From positions 1 through 48,711 of the forward strand of contig JASHQB010000100.1 in the NCBI GenBank assembly GCA_030037775.1: 48,711 bases of DNA, read 5' to 3'. Below the pieces are notes generated by a model, which saw only the letters and a program-made list of their open reading frames with translations, did no database searches and was not told the origin of the DNA. The translations under genes were made by a program, and so were the position numbers. This DNA is from Candidatus Acidiferrales bacterium (GTDB taxonomy: Bacteria > Acidobacteriota > Terriglobia > Acidiferrales > UBA7541). Below are positions 41,349 through 48,711 of the stretch, one piece after another; the stretch's first letter is position 1; every line of letters begins with the position of its first letter.

Positions 41349-42653
41349 ATGAGCTATCCGCTCACCAGGGATCAGCACCTCGAACTTTACTACTTCATGA
41401 AATTAAACCGCGCGCTCGATGAGCAGCTGGTGCGGTTGTTCCGCCAGAATGTCGTCGTGGGCGGCCTCTATTCGAATCTGGGGCAGGAAGCCACTTCCGT
41501 CGGCACCGCCTACGCCCTGGAAAAGCGCGACTGGATCGCGCCGATGATCCGCAATGTGGGCGGGCTGCTCGTCAAGGGCTTCAAACCTCGCGACATTCTC
41601 ATGCAATACATGGCGCGCAAGGACTCTCCCACGATGGGCAAGGACGGCACCAGCCACTTTGGCGATTTGAAAGTTCGCCACGTGGTTTCGCCAATTTCCA
41701 TGTTGGGCGATTTGGTCCCCGTGATGACCGGCGTGGCCATCGCCGGCCGCTATCTCGGTCAGAACATCGTCGCCATGACCTGGGTGGGCGACGGCGCCAC
41801 GTCGACCGGCGCTTTTCACGAAGGCTTGAACTTCGCGGCCACGCAGCGCGCTGCGCTTGTGCTGGTGGTCGAGAACAATCAATGGGCCTATTCCACTCCC
41901 GTGGCGAAGCAAGTGCCGCTTCACAATCTGGCGGATCGCGCCAAGGCGTACGGCATCGCCAGTTCCATCGTCGACGGCAATGACGTCGTGGCCGTTTACC
42001 AGACGGCCAAAGAGGCCGTCGACCGCTGCCGCGCTGGCAACGGCCCCGTGCTCATCGAGGCGAAAACGATGCGCATGAAAGGCCATGCGCAGCATGACCC
42101 GGCCGAGTACGTCCCCAAGGAGATGTTCGAATATTGGGAAGCGCGCGACCCGATCGCGCGCTATGAAAAATATCTCACCGAAAACAATATCTGGGATGCC
42201 AAGTCCAAAGCGGGTCTCGACGCGCGCATCGACAAGGAATTGAAAGAAGAGCTGGAATTTGCGGAGAAATCTCCGCTGCCTCCCCCGGACCTTGCCGAGC
42301 AGGGCGTCTACTGCGAGGGTTGCCACACCGTCGAAGCGGAATGGAAGCGCTCGAAGAAGGAAGTGACCCCGCCGCAATCCTCCGTAAAGCCCGAGTGGGA
42401 AGTCGCCGATTTTGGCGGCTTCGATTTGGCGTCAACGATTTCAAGCAAGGCCGCCGCTGCCGCCGGCAATGGCGGGAAATCCGCGGCCTCCGCGCCGTCA
42501 GGCAAATCGATGCGCAATTCGCCTGAGCCCAAATCCAATGGACAGAAGGCCAGCCTGCAAAAGCCCAATGAGCGTCCGGAAAAATCAAGAATCGCGGAAG
42601 CCGAGAGGGTGCCCTTCGGCCGCGGCCCCAAGGGCAAGGCAGGGAGGAAGTAA
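41349..42653 (+). CDS. 2-oxoacid dehydrogenase E1 component, alpha subunit
   Basis: A 434-residue E1 alpha subunit, which uses thiamine diphosphate to decarboxylate a 2-oxoacid. The TPP motif GDG...NN spans residues 147-177. The phosphorylation-loop-like region (STPVAKQVPLHNLADRAKAYGI) and the MRMKGHAQHDPAEYVP segment are present. The sequence leans toward branched-chain or acetoin-type E1 alpha rather than the homodimeric AceE. After about residue 365 it carries a tail of some 70 residues, low-complexity and rich in Ser, Ala, Gly, Lys and Pro, absent from typical E1 alpha. The ATG at 41349 has CAGGGAG upstream. The stop overlaps the E1 beta ATG by one base. Confidence 0.92.
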   Translation: MSYPLTRDQHLELYYFMKLNRALDEQLVRLFRQNVVVGGLYSNLGQEATSVGTAYALEKRDWIAPMIRNVGGLLVKGFKPRDILMQYMARKDSPTMGKDGTSHFGDLKVRHVVSPISMLGDLVPVMTGVAIAGRYLGQNIVAMTWVGDGATSTGAFHEGLNFAATQRAALVLVVENNQWAYSTPVAKQVPLHNLADRAKAYGIASSIVDGNDVVAVYQTAKEAVDRCRAGNGPVLIEAKTMRMKGHAQHDPAEYVPKEMFEYWEARDPIARYEKYLTENNIWDAKSKAGLDARIDKELKEELEFAEKSPLPPPDLAEQGVYCEGCHTVEAEWKRSKKEVTPPQSSVKPEWEVADFGGFDLASTISSKAAAAAGNGGKSAASAPSGKSMRNSPEPKSNGQKASLQKPNERPEKSRIAEAERVPFGRGPKGKAGRK

Positions 42654-43627
42654 TGGCTCCGGTTACGATGCTGGAGGCGATTCGCCAGGCGATCTTCGAG
42701 GAGATGGAGCGTGATCCTTCCGTCGTCACCATCGGCGAGGACATTGGTGTTTACGGCGGGGCCTTCAAAGTTACCGCCGGGCTGCTTGAGCGCTTCGGCT
42801 GGGAGCGGGTGATCGATACCCCGATCAGCGAAACCGCCATTATCGGCGCCGCCGTGGGCATGAGCTACCAGGGTTTGCGGCCCATCGCCGAGCTGCAATT
42901 CATCGATTTCATCGCCTGCTGCTTCAACCAGATCACGAATTTCGTCGCAAAATCCCACTATCGTTGGGGTGCTCCCGTGCCGATGGTAATGCGTGGGCCC
43001 TCCGGCGGGGGAGTGCACGGCGGGCCGTTCCACTCCGCGAACCCGGAAATGTATTTTGTGCACACGCCCGGATTGAAGGTGATTTATCCCTCGACGGCCT
43101 ATGACGCCAAGGGGCTCCTGAAGTCCGCCATTCGCGACAATAATCCGGTTCTCTTCTTCGAGCACAAATTTCTCTACCGCCGCGTCAAGGAAGAGCTGCC
43201 CAGCGACGATTACACCGTGCCCATCGGAAAAGCCATCGTCCGTCGCGAAGGACGCGACCTGACCATCGTCACCTACGCCGCCATGATGCATACCTCCCTT
43301 GAAGCCGCTGACGAACTGGCCAAAGAGGGGATCGATGTGGAAGTCGTCGACCTGCGCACCCTGCTTCCGCTGGACAAAGAGACAATTCTTCACTCTGTGA
43401 AGAAGACCAATAAGCTGCTCATTGTCCACGAGGACACGCGCACCGGCGGTATCGCCGGAGAAATTGCCGCCGTGGCCTGCGAAGGCGCATTCGAGGACCT
43501 CGATGGACCGATTCTGCGCGTCACAGCGAAAGATTCGCCGGTGCCGTTTTCACCGCCGCTCGAAGAGCGTTTTTTGCCGAATAAAAACGACATTCTTTCC
43601 ACAGCCCGCGAACTGGCAGCGTACTGA
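42653..43627 (+). CDS. 2-oxoacid dehydrogenase E1 component, beta subunit
   Basis: A 324-residue transketolase-like E1 beta subunit that completes the alpha2beta2 E1. Conserved parts: ITMLEAIRQAIFEEMERD-type start, GEDIGVYGGAFKVTAGL, DTPISETAIIGAAVGM, AELQFIDFIACCFNQI, RGPSGGGVHGGPFHS, and IEVVDLRTLLPLD with the C-terminal KLLIVHEDTRTGGIAGEI. Starts inside the E1 alpha stop, so the subunits are made in equal amounts by coupling. E2 follows after 18 bases. Confidence 0.95.
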   Translation: MAPVTMLEAIRQAIFEEMERDPSVVTIGEDIGVYGGAFKVTAGLLERFGWERVIDTPISETAIIGAAVGMSYQGLRPIAELQFIDFIACCFNQITNFVAKSHYRWGAPVPMVMRGPSGGGVHGGPFHSANPEMYFVHTPGLKVIYPSTAYDAKGLLKSAIRDNNPVLFFEHKFLYRRVKEELPSDDYTVPIGKAIVRREGRDLTIVTYAAMMHTSLEAADELAKEGIDVEVVDLRTLLPLDKETILHSVKKTNKLLIVHEDTRTGGIAGEIAAVACEGAFEDLDGPILRVTAKDSPVPFSPPLEERFLPNKNDILSTARELAAY

Positions 43628-43645
43628 ACTCCTAAGGAGAGAGCA

Positions 43646-45070
43646 ATGGCCACTGACGTAATCATGCCCCAGATGGGGGAAAGCATTTTCGAAGGCACCA
43701 TCACCAAATGGCTCAAGAAACCGGGCGAGAAGGTCGAGCGCGACGAGCCGCTCTTCGAGATTTCGACCGACAAAGTCGACGCCGAAATTCCTTCCCCGGC
43801 GGCGGGGGTGCTAAAAGAAATCAAGGTTTCCGAGGGCCAGACAGTCCCCATACAGACGGTTGTTGGCGTGATTGACGGCGCGGGAAGCGCTGTGGCTTCA
43901 GCGCCAGCGCCGGCCAGGCAAGAAAAGCAAGAGCCAGCGAGAGTGGAGGCACGCGAGCGCGCGGACGAAAAACCCGCGCCAGCGTCCGCTCCGACCAGAG
44001 CTGAGGCGGCGAAGGCCGACGCTCAGCAGCCAGCCTCCGCTCCGCAAGCTGCACCGCGTCCGCTTGCCGCAACGGGCGCGTCCGCTCCGCCGCAGCGTCC
44101 CGGCACGGAGAAAGTACGCAGCTCCCCGCTCGTGCGCCGCCTGGCCAAAGAAAACAACATCGACTTGACGCAAGTGCCCGGCACCGGCGCCGGCGGCAGG
44201 GTAAGCAAGAAAGACATCTTGTCCGCGATGGAAGGTGGCGCCGCCGGTCGGCAAGCGCCTGCGGCTTCCTATGCGTCTCCAGCGCAGCGTCCTGCGGCTG
44301 CTCCGCCACCGCCGCCTTCAGGTGCCCAGGCGCACGCCCTCCTCGAGACCGCCGTTCCGCGCGAACGCATGTACTTTGGAAATTACAGCGTGGAGCCCAT
44401 GTCCGTGATGCGGCAGAAAATCGCCGACCACATGGTCATGTCCAAGCGTGTTTCGCCGCACGTATATTCCATCGATGAGGCCGACGTAACCAATCTGGTC
44501 AAGCTGCGCAATCAGAAAAAGGAGGAGTTCGAGCGCACCACCGGCTCAAAGCTCACCTTCATGCCCTTCTTTATTCGCGCCGCCGTCGAGGGTCTGCGCG
44601 CTTTCCCCACCGTGAACTCCTCGGTGGACGGCACCAACATCGTGTTCCACCGCGAATGCAACATCGGCATCGCTGTCGCGCTCGATTGGGGCCTGATTGT
44701 CCCGGTGGTGAAGAACGCCGAGGAGAAGAATTTCCTTGGCCTGCAGCGCGCCATCAACGATCTGGCGGAGCGCGCCCGCTCGAAGCGCCTCAAGCCTGAA
44801 GAAGTCCAGGAGGGCACATTCTCCATCACTAATCCTGGCGTGTTCGGCGGTTTGATGGGATTGCCGGTGATCAGCCAGCCCAACGTCGCGATTCTCGGCT
44901 TGGGCACCATTGAGAAGCGGCCGGTGGTGGTGGACGACGCTATTGCCATCCGCTCCATGGTCTATCTGACGCTCAGCTACGACCATCGCGTCGTGGATGG
45001 CGCCATCGCCCACCAGTTCATGGGCAAGATCAAGCACTTCCTCGAGAACTGGACCGAAAGCATTCTGTAA
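43646..45070 (+). CDS. 2-oxoacid dehydrogenase E2 acyltransferase
   Basis: A 474-residue dihydrolipoyl acyltransferase, the core of the complex. It has one N-terminal lipoyl domain with Lys43 in STDKVDAEIPS. A long Ala/Pro/Glu-rich flexible linker (about 80-155) follows, then an E3/E1-binding domain at about 157-195 (SPLVRRLAKENNIDLTQVPG) and a second linker rich in Pro and Ala. The catalytic domain at about 245-474 has active-site His447 and Asp451 in YDHRVVDGA. GGAGAG precedes the ATG. The acyl group carried (acetyl, succinyl or branched-chain) cannot be decided from the sequence; the alpha/beta E1 argues against a 2-oxoglutarate complex. A terminator closes the operon. Confidence 0.95.
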   Translation: MATDVIMPQMGESIFEGTITKWLKKPGEKVERDEPLFEISTDKVDAEIPSPAAGVLKEIKVSEGQTVPIQTVVGVIDGAGSAVASAPAPARQEKQEPARVEARERADEKPAPASAPTRAEAAKADAQQPASAPQAAPRPLAATGASAPPQRPGTEKVRSSPLVRRLAKENNIDLTQVPGTGAGGRVSKKDILSAMEGGAAGRQAPAASYASPAQRPAAAPPPPPSGAQAHALLETAVPRERMYFGNYSVEPMSVMRQKIADHMVMSKRVSPHVYSIDEADVTNLVKLRNQKKEEFERTTGSKLTFMPFFIRAAVEGLRAFPTVNSSVDGTNIVFHRECNIGIAVALDWGLIVPVVKNAEEKNFLGLQRAINDLAERARSKRLKPEEVQEGTFSITNPGVFGGLMGLPVISQPNVAILGLGTIEKRPVVVDDAIAIRSMVYLTLSYDHRVVDGAIAHQFMGKIKHFLENWTESIL

Positions 45071-45092
45071 GAGTTCCCCAGCCGGTCTCTCC

Positions 45093-45130
45093 AACGGGGC
45101 GGGATCGCTCTCCCGCCCCGTTTCTATTTT
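45093..45130 (+). terminator. Intrinsic terminator after the dehydrogenase operon
   Basis: AACGGGGCGGGA (45093-45104) and TCCCGCCCCGTT (45111-45122) form a perfect 12-bp stem with a TCGCTC loop, followed by TCTATTTT. It lies 22 bases after the E2 stop. Confidence 0.85.
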
Positions 45131-45174
45131 CAGGCCGCTGGCGGCGAGCCTCCATTTCACGCGGGCGGGCAGCT

Positions 45175-45984
45175 TTATTGCAGGCGCACCCGCAGCCGCT
45201 CGGCGAACATTTCCACTTGCGGCAGAGGAACCACGCTGATTTTCTGTTCGTTGAACAAACTCACGATGAATTGATGCCTCGGATTCTGAGGCAGGGGCGC
45301 AACCTCGGTGATTGCCGCAAACTCCGCACTGGCGTGCCGCGCGCGAATGCATTCCGCGGTGTAGGCCAGCACTTTGGCCTGCGCCGGGTCGCGTGCCAGC
45401 GACAGCGCCTGCACATATCCATGCGTGCCGTTGAACCGGTAGCCGTAATCGATGCGCAGGGGATCCCCGGGTTGCGTGAACTGTTCCGCCCGCACGCTTT
45501 TTTCCATTTTCGCCAGGATGCGGTGCCTGCGGAACACATCGTTCAGCTTCAGGCGAATCCATGCGCGGGTGTTTTCCAGAATCGTTGCGCCGCGTCCCAT
45601 CCGGGACGGCACGGCCACGTGGTCGCGATAGAGCCGCTCCAGTTCGGCGTCGAAGTCTTCGCTCATCACCGCCTTGCGCGGGCCTAGCTGCAGCGTATTC
45701 GAGAGCGTCTCTTCCATTTTCTCGATCCACGCGGCGCTCGCGCCGGTGGAGGCCAGTTCCGCCTGAAAGGAGCCGGGAAGCGCGCGCAACAGCGCGTCAT
45801 CGGCGTTCGGATGCAGCCGGCGCACGCGCAGAATTTCCGCTTCATCCTCGATGAGCCGCGCGCGAGCCACCTGCTTTCGCGGATCCTCGAGCACGATCCC
45901 GACGTTCACCCATTCGTCGCGGATCAGATTCGGCGTGTAGCGCAAAACGCGATAGGTCAGCGTGTTTCGGTGCGATTCGCTCAT
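45175..45984 (-). CDS. DUF3037 protein
   Basis: A 269-residue protein of the DUF3037 family. The first 35 residues, TYRVLRYTPNLIRDEWVNVGIVLED, are the family hallmark. The middle is helical and the C-terminus ends in the strand-rich FIVSLFNEQKISVVPLPQV. Biochemical function is unknown. It lies three bases after the stop of a HipA-like kinase gene, so the two are expressed together. Such pairing is, as I recall, common for this family, and suggests DUF3037 is the kinase's partner, inhibitor or substrate. This is inferred from adjacency. Confidence 0.85.
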   Translation of the reverse strand: MSESHRNTLTYRVLRYTPNLIRDEWVNVGIVLEDPRKQVARARLIEDEAEILRVRRLHPNADDALLRALPGSFQAELASTGASAAWIEKMEETLSNTLQLGPRKAVMSEDFDAELERLYRDHVAVPSRMGRGATILENTRAWIRLKLNDVFRRHRILAKMEKSVRAEQFTQPGDPLRIDYGYRFNGTHGYVQALSLARDPAQAKVLAYTAECIRARHASAEFAAITEVAPLPQNPRHQFIVSLFNEQKISVVPLPQVEMFAERLRVRLQ

Positions 45985-45987
45985 GTT

Positions 45988-46785
45988 TCACGTCCAGTGG
46001 GGAAAGGGCATTCGCGAAGAGTTCTTCGCGCTCAGAACCAGCTCCCGCACGAGCTTGCGCCTACGAAGCAGTTGCTCCAGCAAGCGATAGAGGGCGTCCT
46101 GGTCGAAATTGTACCACTCGGGTGGAATCTCTCGCGCAACCTCGTCGAGTACGTTTTCATCCATCCGTTTTTCCACGCGCTCGATCCAGGGCTCGAAGGC
46201 CTCCCAGCCGTGCGCTTCTTCGTACACCGCCGAGCGCGCATAGATGCCGCGCAGTGGCGCGTCCGGGAAATTCCATTCCGAGGCGTTGAAGCAAAAGCCG
46301 TGGTCGATCATCACCGCGCGATAGCGCTCCCCATCCCGCGCGCGCAAGAAGATCGCCTGCCTGCCATTGGTGTTGCAGGTCCACTTGTCGAAGACGAAGA
46401 TGCCGCAAAAGTCCGGTAGGTTTTCGACCCGGCGCAACTGTTCATCCGGCAAGAAGTCGTATACCGCCGTGGTCGCGGGATGGCCGGGATATTGTGACCC
46501 GAATTCCAGACCCGCGACGCAAGGCACTCTGCCGCGGCCGAGCTGCACCACCAAATCCTCGGTCAATTCCACCATCTGCGAGCGTACTTCAACCACCGCC
46601 GCGCCCGCCACCGACACCCCCATCCTCGCCGCTAACCTTGTCCCCAGCAATTCATTCACCAGAATTCGCGTCCCCTGCGGATTGTTCTGGAATTTGACGA
46701 TGTAGAAGTTTTCGTCCTCGCAGCGCATCAGGTGAGACTGCGCGCCGCCGCGCATTCGTCGGATGTGTTCGGTCGCCAGCGGCAT
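45988..46785 (-). CDS. HipA-like kinase (HipA_2 type)
   Basis: A 265-residue protein of the HipA-like kinase group, smaller than classical HipA (about 440). Visible kinase features are Lys31 in YIVKFQNN (nucleotide-binding), the catalytic segment FDKWTCNTNGRQ with Asp133 and Asn138/Asn140, and the metal-binding Asp161 in MIDHGFCFN. The N-terminal HipA N-lobe domain and a HipB-type HTH neighbour are both absent. It forms a two-gene unit with DUF3037. No ribosome site is seen; a possible promoter at 46795-46823 would place the transcript start within a few bases of the ATG. Target of phosphorylation unknown. Confidence 0.82.
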   Translation of the reverse strand: MPLATEHIRRMRGGAQSHLMRCEDENFYIVKFQNNPQGTRILVNELLGTRLAARMGVSVAGAAVVEVRSQMVELTEDLVVQLGRGRVPCVAGLEFGSQYPGHPATTAVYDFLPDEQLRRVENLPDFCGIFVFDKWTCNTNGRQAIFLRARDGERYRAVMIDHGFCFNASEWNFPDAPLRGIYARSAVYEEAHGWEAFEPWIERVEKRMDENVLDEVAREIPPEWYNFDQDALYRLLEQLLRRRKLVRELVLSAKNSSRMPFPHWT

Positions 46786-46794
46786 CGCGCCGCT

Positions 46795-46823
46795 ATGCTA
46801 GCCAGCGTTGTCACGCGCCGCAA
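46795..46823 (-). promoter_or_regulatory. Possible promoter for a leaderless HipA-like transcript
   Basis: On the minus strand TTGCGG (46823-46818) and TAGCAT (46800-46795) are 17 bases apart. Transcription would start near 46788, about three bases before the ATG at 46785, where no Shine-Dalgarno exists. Weak -10. Confidence 0.35.
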
Positions 46824-46933
46824 GAAAAACATTTCCAATTTGGGAACGAGTACTGACTGGATAAGATGCTGACGATCGCGCCCAGCCGAACTGTTTCAGG
46901 ACGGCACATGTGCCCAATGCCTCCTTCGCACAT

Positions 46934-48711
46934 TCACACTTTCAACCCGATCCAGCGCATCAGTTCCAGAGCATTGCTCTTCGGCACGATTCCATCGCGC
47001 AGTTTGTAATCAAAGCTCATTTCGCCGTTCACAATCTGATCCTCGAAGTGAACGTTGCGGACGTTTCCGTTGAGCGTTGCCTGGATGCGCGTCAGCGCCA
47101 GGTCGTGCGTGGTCACGATTCCCGCCGTGTCCCGCCCCAGCAGCGCGCGCAGCAAGGCTTCCGAGCCGACCTCCCGGTCGTGCGAATTCGTCCCTTCCAG
47201 CAATTCGTCAAACAGAAAAAGCAGCGGGCCGTCCTTTTCGGAAAGTGCCGCCACCTGCCGTATGCGCAGAATCTCCGTGAAGAAGTTCGAGCGCCCCTCC
47301 TGCAGCGAATCCGTGCTGCGAATCCGCGTGCCCAGCGCCATCGGGCGCAAGCGTAGAGATTTTGCGCGCACCGGAGCCCCGGCCATCGCCAGCACAACGT
47401 TGACTCCCACCGTCCGCAACAGCGTGCTCTTCCCGGACATGTTCGAACCGCTCACCAGCCACACTCGTGTCCCCTCGCCGAGATGCACCGTGTTCCGCAC
47501 GCATTTCGCAACAGGAATCAAGGGATGCCCGAGCTCCTCGCCGGCAAAAAAGGCGCGCACCTCGCCGGCCTCTCCGAATTCCGGAAAACAATCATCCGGG
47601 TGCTCGTAAGCGTATGCCGAAAGCGACAGCAGGGCTTCGAACTCAGCGACGGCGTCGATGCAGAACTGCGCTTTGGGGCCTTCCCGTTTCCTCCAGGAGT
47701 CCGCCGCAAGGCCAAGCTGAATTGTGTACAGCAAAGGCAGCTCAATGACTTTCATCAGCAAGCTATCCCGCGCGTCAATCCAATTCACAAGGTGCGCGAG
47801 CTTTTCCATGGCCCGCGACGCCGGTTGCCGCCCGTCTCGCAACTCGCCTTGGAAACGGCGCAGTTTCTCCGACGTAAATCGCTCCGTTTCGATCTGCTTC
47901 AGTACTTTCGAAAAAATCAGCAGCCCGTCCTCATTGCAACCAATCCCGTTAATCGATGCTTCCGCACGCTTTCGAAGCCACGCATAGACGCCGATATTGA
48001 TGACCAGCACGATGAAAAACGGCAAATAGTGTGACCAGTCGCTCGACACCCACACCACGGTGGCGGCAACCTGAAGCAGTGCCAGCGCTACGGCGGCAGC
48101 TCTCAGGAGGGAATTTGCCAGCTTGGGAGGCGTCTCGGCCCAACCGACCAGCGCTTGCGCATCGACCGCCCCTACCAAGCCGGCGCTCAGGAGCGACGTG
48201 TTTTCGCGGAGATCCAGTTTTTCACCCAGTTCCTTGACGATGCTCTGCCGCTCGCGGATCTCCGGCACGGACGCCGCCGACAGTAGCCAATCGGCCAGGC
48301 ATCGCTCGCCCATCGGCGTTTGCGCCGATGACAAAAGCTCGAACAGCCCGCCGTGTCCAAAAATATCCAGGTCATCTGCGTAGACGTGGCCCGTGTCGCG
48401 AAACCGCTCTCCGGTTGCTCCGCTTCCGCTCCAGCGATCCTCGATACGCGCCAAGCCGCGTTCGTAAAACGCCGCCGCGTGCTCTGCACGAGTGCGCGCG
48501 CGAATGGTAAGTTCATGCCATACCGCCAGCGCGATGTATGTGACGGCCGGAATCAAAAGCCAGTACGGCGATGCGCGATGCCGGACCAGCGCATACCATG
48601 CCAGCGCCAGTCCCGCGACGATCACCAGCAATTTGCAATTGCCGATGCGAATGTGCATGCGTTCCCGCTCGGCGCGCACCTGCATCCGAGCTGCCTTTCG
48701 TGCCGCATATT
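46934..48711 (-). CDS. Membrane-embedded MutS-like ATPase, 5' end cut by the window
   Basis: At least 583 residues, counted from an ATG at 48685. The frame stays open to the window edge, and the residues before that ATG (YAARKAAR) read like the usual N-terminus of this family, so the gene probably starts outside. Two membrane helices lie at about 18-34 and 40-57, a second pair at about 190-236. A helical lever-like region follows, then a MutS-type ABC ATPase domain: Walker A SGSNMSGKST near 411-419, Walker B LLFLFDELLEGTNS and TTHDLALT. The mismatch-binding domain of MutS is missing. Membrane-bound MutS-like proteins are widespread in acidobacteria and Bacteroidota; their function is unknown. 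Confidence 0.9.
   Translation of the reverse strand, partial: YAARKAARMQVRAERERMHIRIGNCKLLVIVAGLALAWYALVRHRASPYWLLIPAVTYIALAVWHELTIRARTRAEHAAAFYERGLARIEDRWSGSGATGERFRDTGHVYADDLDIFGHGGLFELLSSAQTPMGERCLADWLLSAASVPEIRERQSIVKELGEKLDLRENTSLLSAGLVGAVDAQALVGWAETPPKLANSLLRAAAVALALLQVAATVVWVSSDWSHYLPFFIVLVINIGVYAWLRKRAEASINGIGCNEDGLLIFSKVLKQIETERFTSEKLRRFQGELRDGRQPASRAMEKLAHLVNWIDARDSLLMKVIELPLLYTIQLGLAADSWRKREGPKAQFCIDAVAEFEALLSLSAYAYEHPDDCFPEFGEAGEVRAFFAGEELGHPLIPVAKCVRNTVHLGEGTRVWLVSGSNMSGKSTLLRTVGVNVVLAMAGAPVRAKSLRLRPMALGTRIRSTDSLQEGRSNFFTEILRIRQVAALSEKDGPLLFLFDELLEGTNSHDREVGSEALLRALLGRDTAGIVTTHDLALTRIQATLNGNVRNVHFEDQIVNGEMSFDYKLRDGIVPKSNALELMRWIGLKV

Noticed and set aside
41403-43429. Two long minus-strand open frames opposite the E1 alpha and E1 beta genes
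   Set aside because: Both are fully covered by conserved dehydrogenase genes and are His/Val/Asp-rich shadows.
44546-45730. 394-residue minus-strand open frame opposite the E2 gene and running into DUF3037
   Set aside because: It crosses the strong terminator at 45093-45130 and overlaps two better-supported genes in other frames.

Overview
The window is about 48.7 kb of ordinary bacterial chromosome, moderately GC-rich, densely coded on both strands, and with many TTG and GTG starts. Gene content and several lineage-restricted families suggest an acidobacterium (Acidobacteriota). These include a secreted protein with a KDGTFQ...ERSEWEEIPASLVDW domain, a signal-peptide DUF711 protein, a membrane-embedded MutS-like ATPase and a HipA-like/DUF3037 pair. 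The assignment is inferred from protein families only, since no rRNA gene is present. I see no insertion sequence, prophage, CRISPR array or tRNA gene. No gene-free stretch exceeds 300 bases; the longest are 8605-8855, 11603-11865 and 38833-39085, and each holds promoter-like sequence or nothing recognisable.

Layout. 1-4810: the 3' end of rpoB, then rpoC and an intrinsic terminator. 4875-7306: a three-PAS hybrid histidine kinase. 7316-8680 (minus): a secreted acidobacterial protein and a small MerR-like protein behind a candidate sigma54 promoter. 8856-11602 (minus): a DUF721/DciA-like protein, gatC and gatA linked by 4-bp overlaps, preceded by an HD-domain protein. 11756-13044 (plus): a zinc-ribbon/XRE regulator and a GNAT acetyltransferase. 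13041-17128 (minus): glutaredoxin, a glutaryl-CoA-dehydrogenase-like enzyme, DUF711, glpX and a 43-residue membrane peptide. 17231-23407 (minus): ATP synthase genes b', b, delta, alpha, gamma, beta, epsilon behind one good promoter, without subunits a and c. 23448-24617 (minus): nagA. 24673-24902 (plus): a 56-residue basic protein.

24994-31431 (minus): a sigma54-type membrane coiled-coil protein, then htpX, clpB and hsp20 (a protein-quality cluster), then an RlmI-type methyltransferase. 31611-35585 (plus): queA, a metallophosphoesterase, a membrane FxLYD-like protein and an unstudied protein with a PD-(D/E)XK-like C-terminus. 35747-38832 (minus): an HNH protein, a ComF-family phosphoribosyltransferase, a DksA/TraR zinc-finger protein and a CPBP membrane protease. 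38960-45130 (plus): a 2-oxoacid dehydrogenase operon of E3 (lpd), lipB, E1 alpha, E1 beta and E2, closed by a strong terminator. 45175-48711 (minus): DUF3037, a HipA-like kinase, and a MutS-like membrane ATPase running off the right edge.

Most genes are core functions: transcription, ATP synthesis, Gln-tRNA amidation, carbon metabolism and chaperones. The most interesting items are the PD-(D/E)XK-like protein, the HipA-like/DUF3037 pair, two sigma54 promoters driving lineage-specific genes, the membrane MutS-like ATPase, and two small genes found only by reading between the larger ones. I did not find a clear multi-gene defence island.
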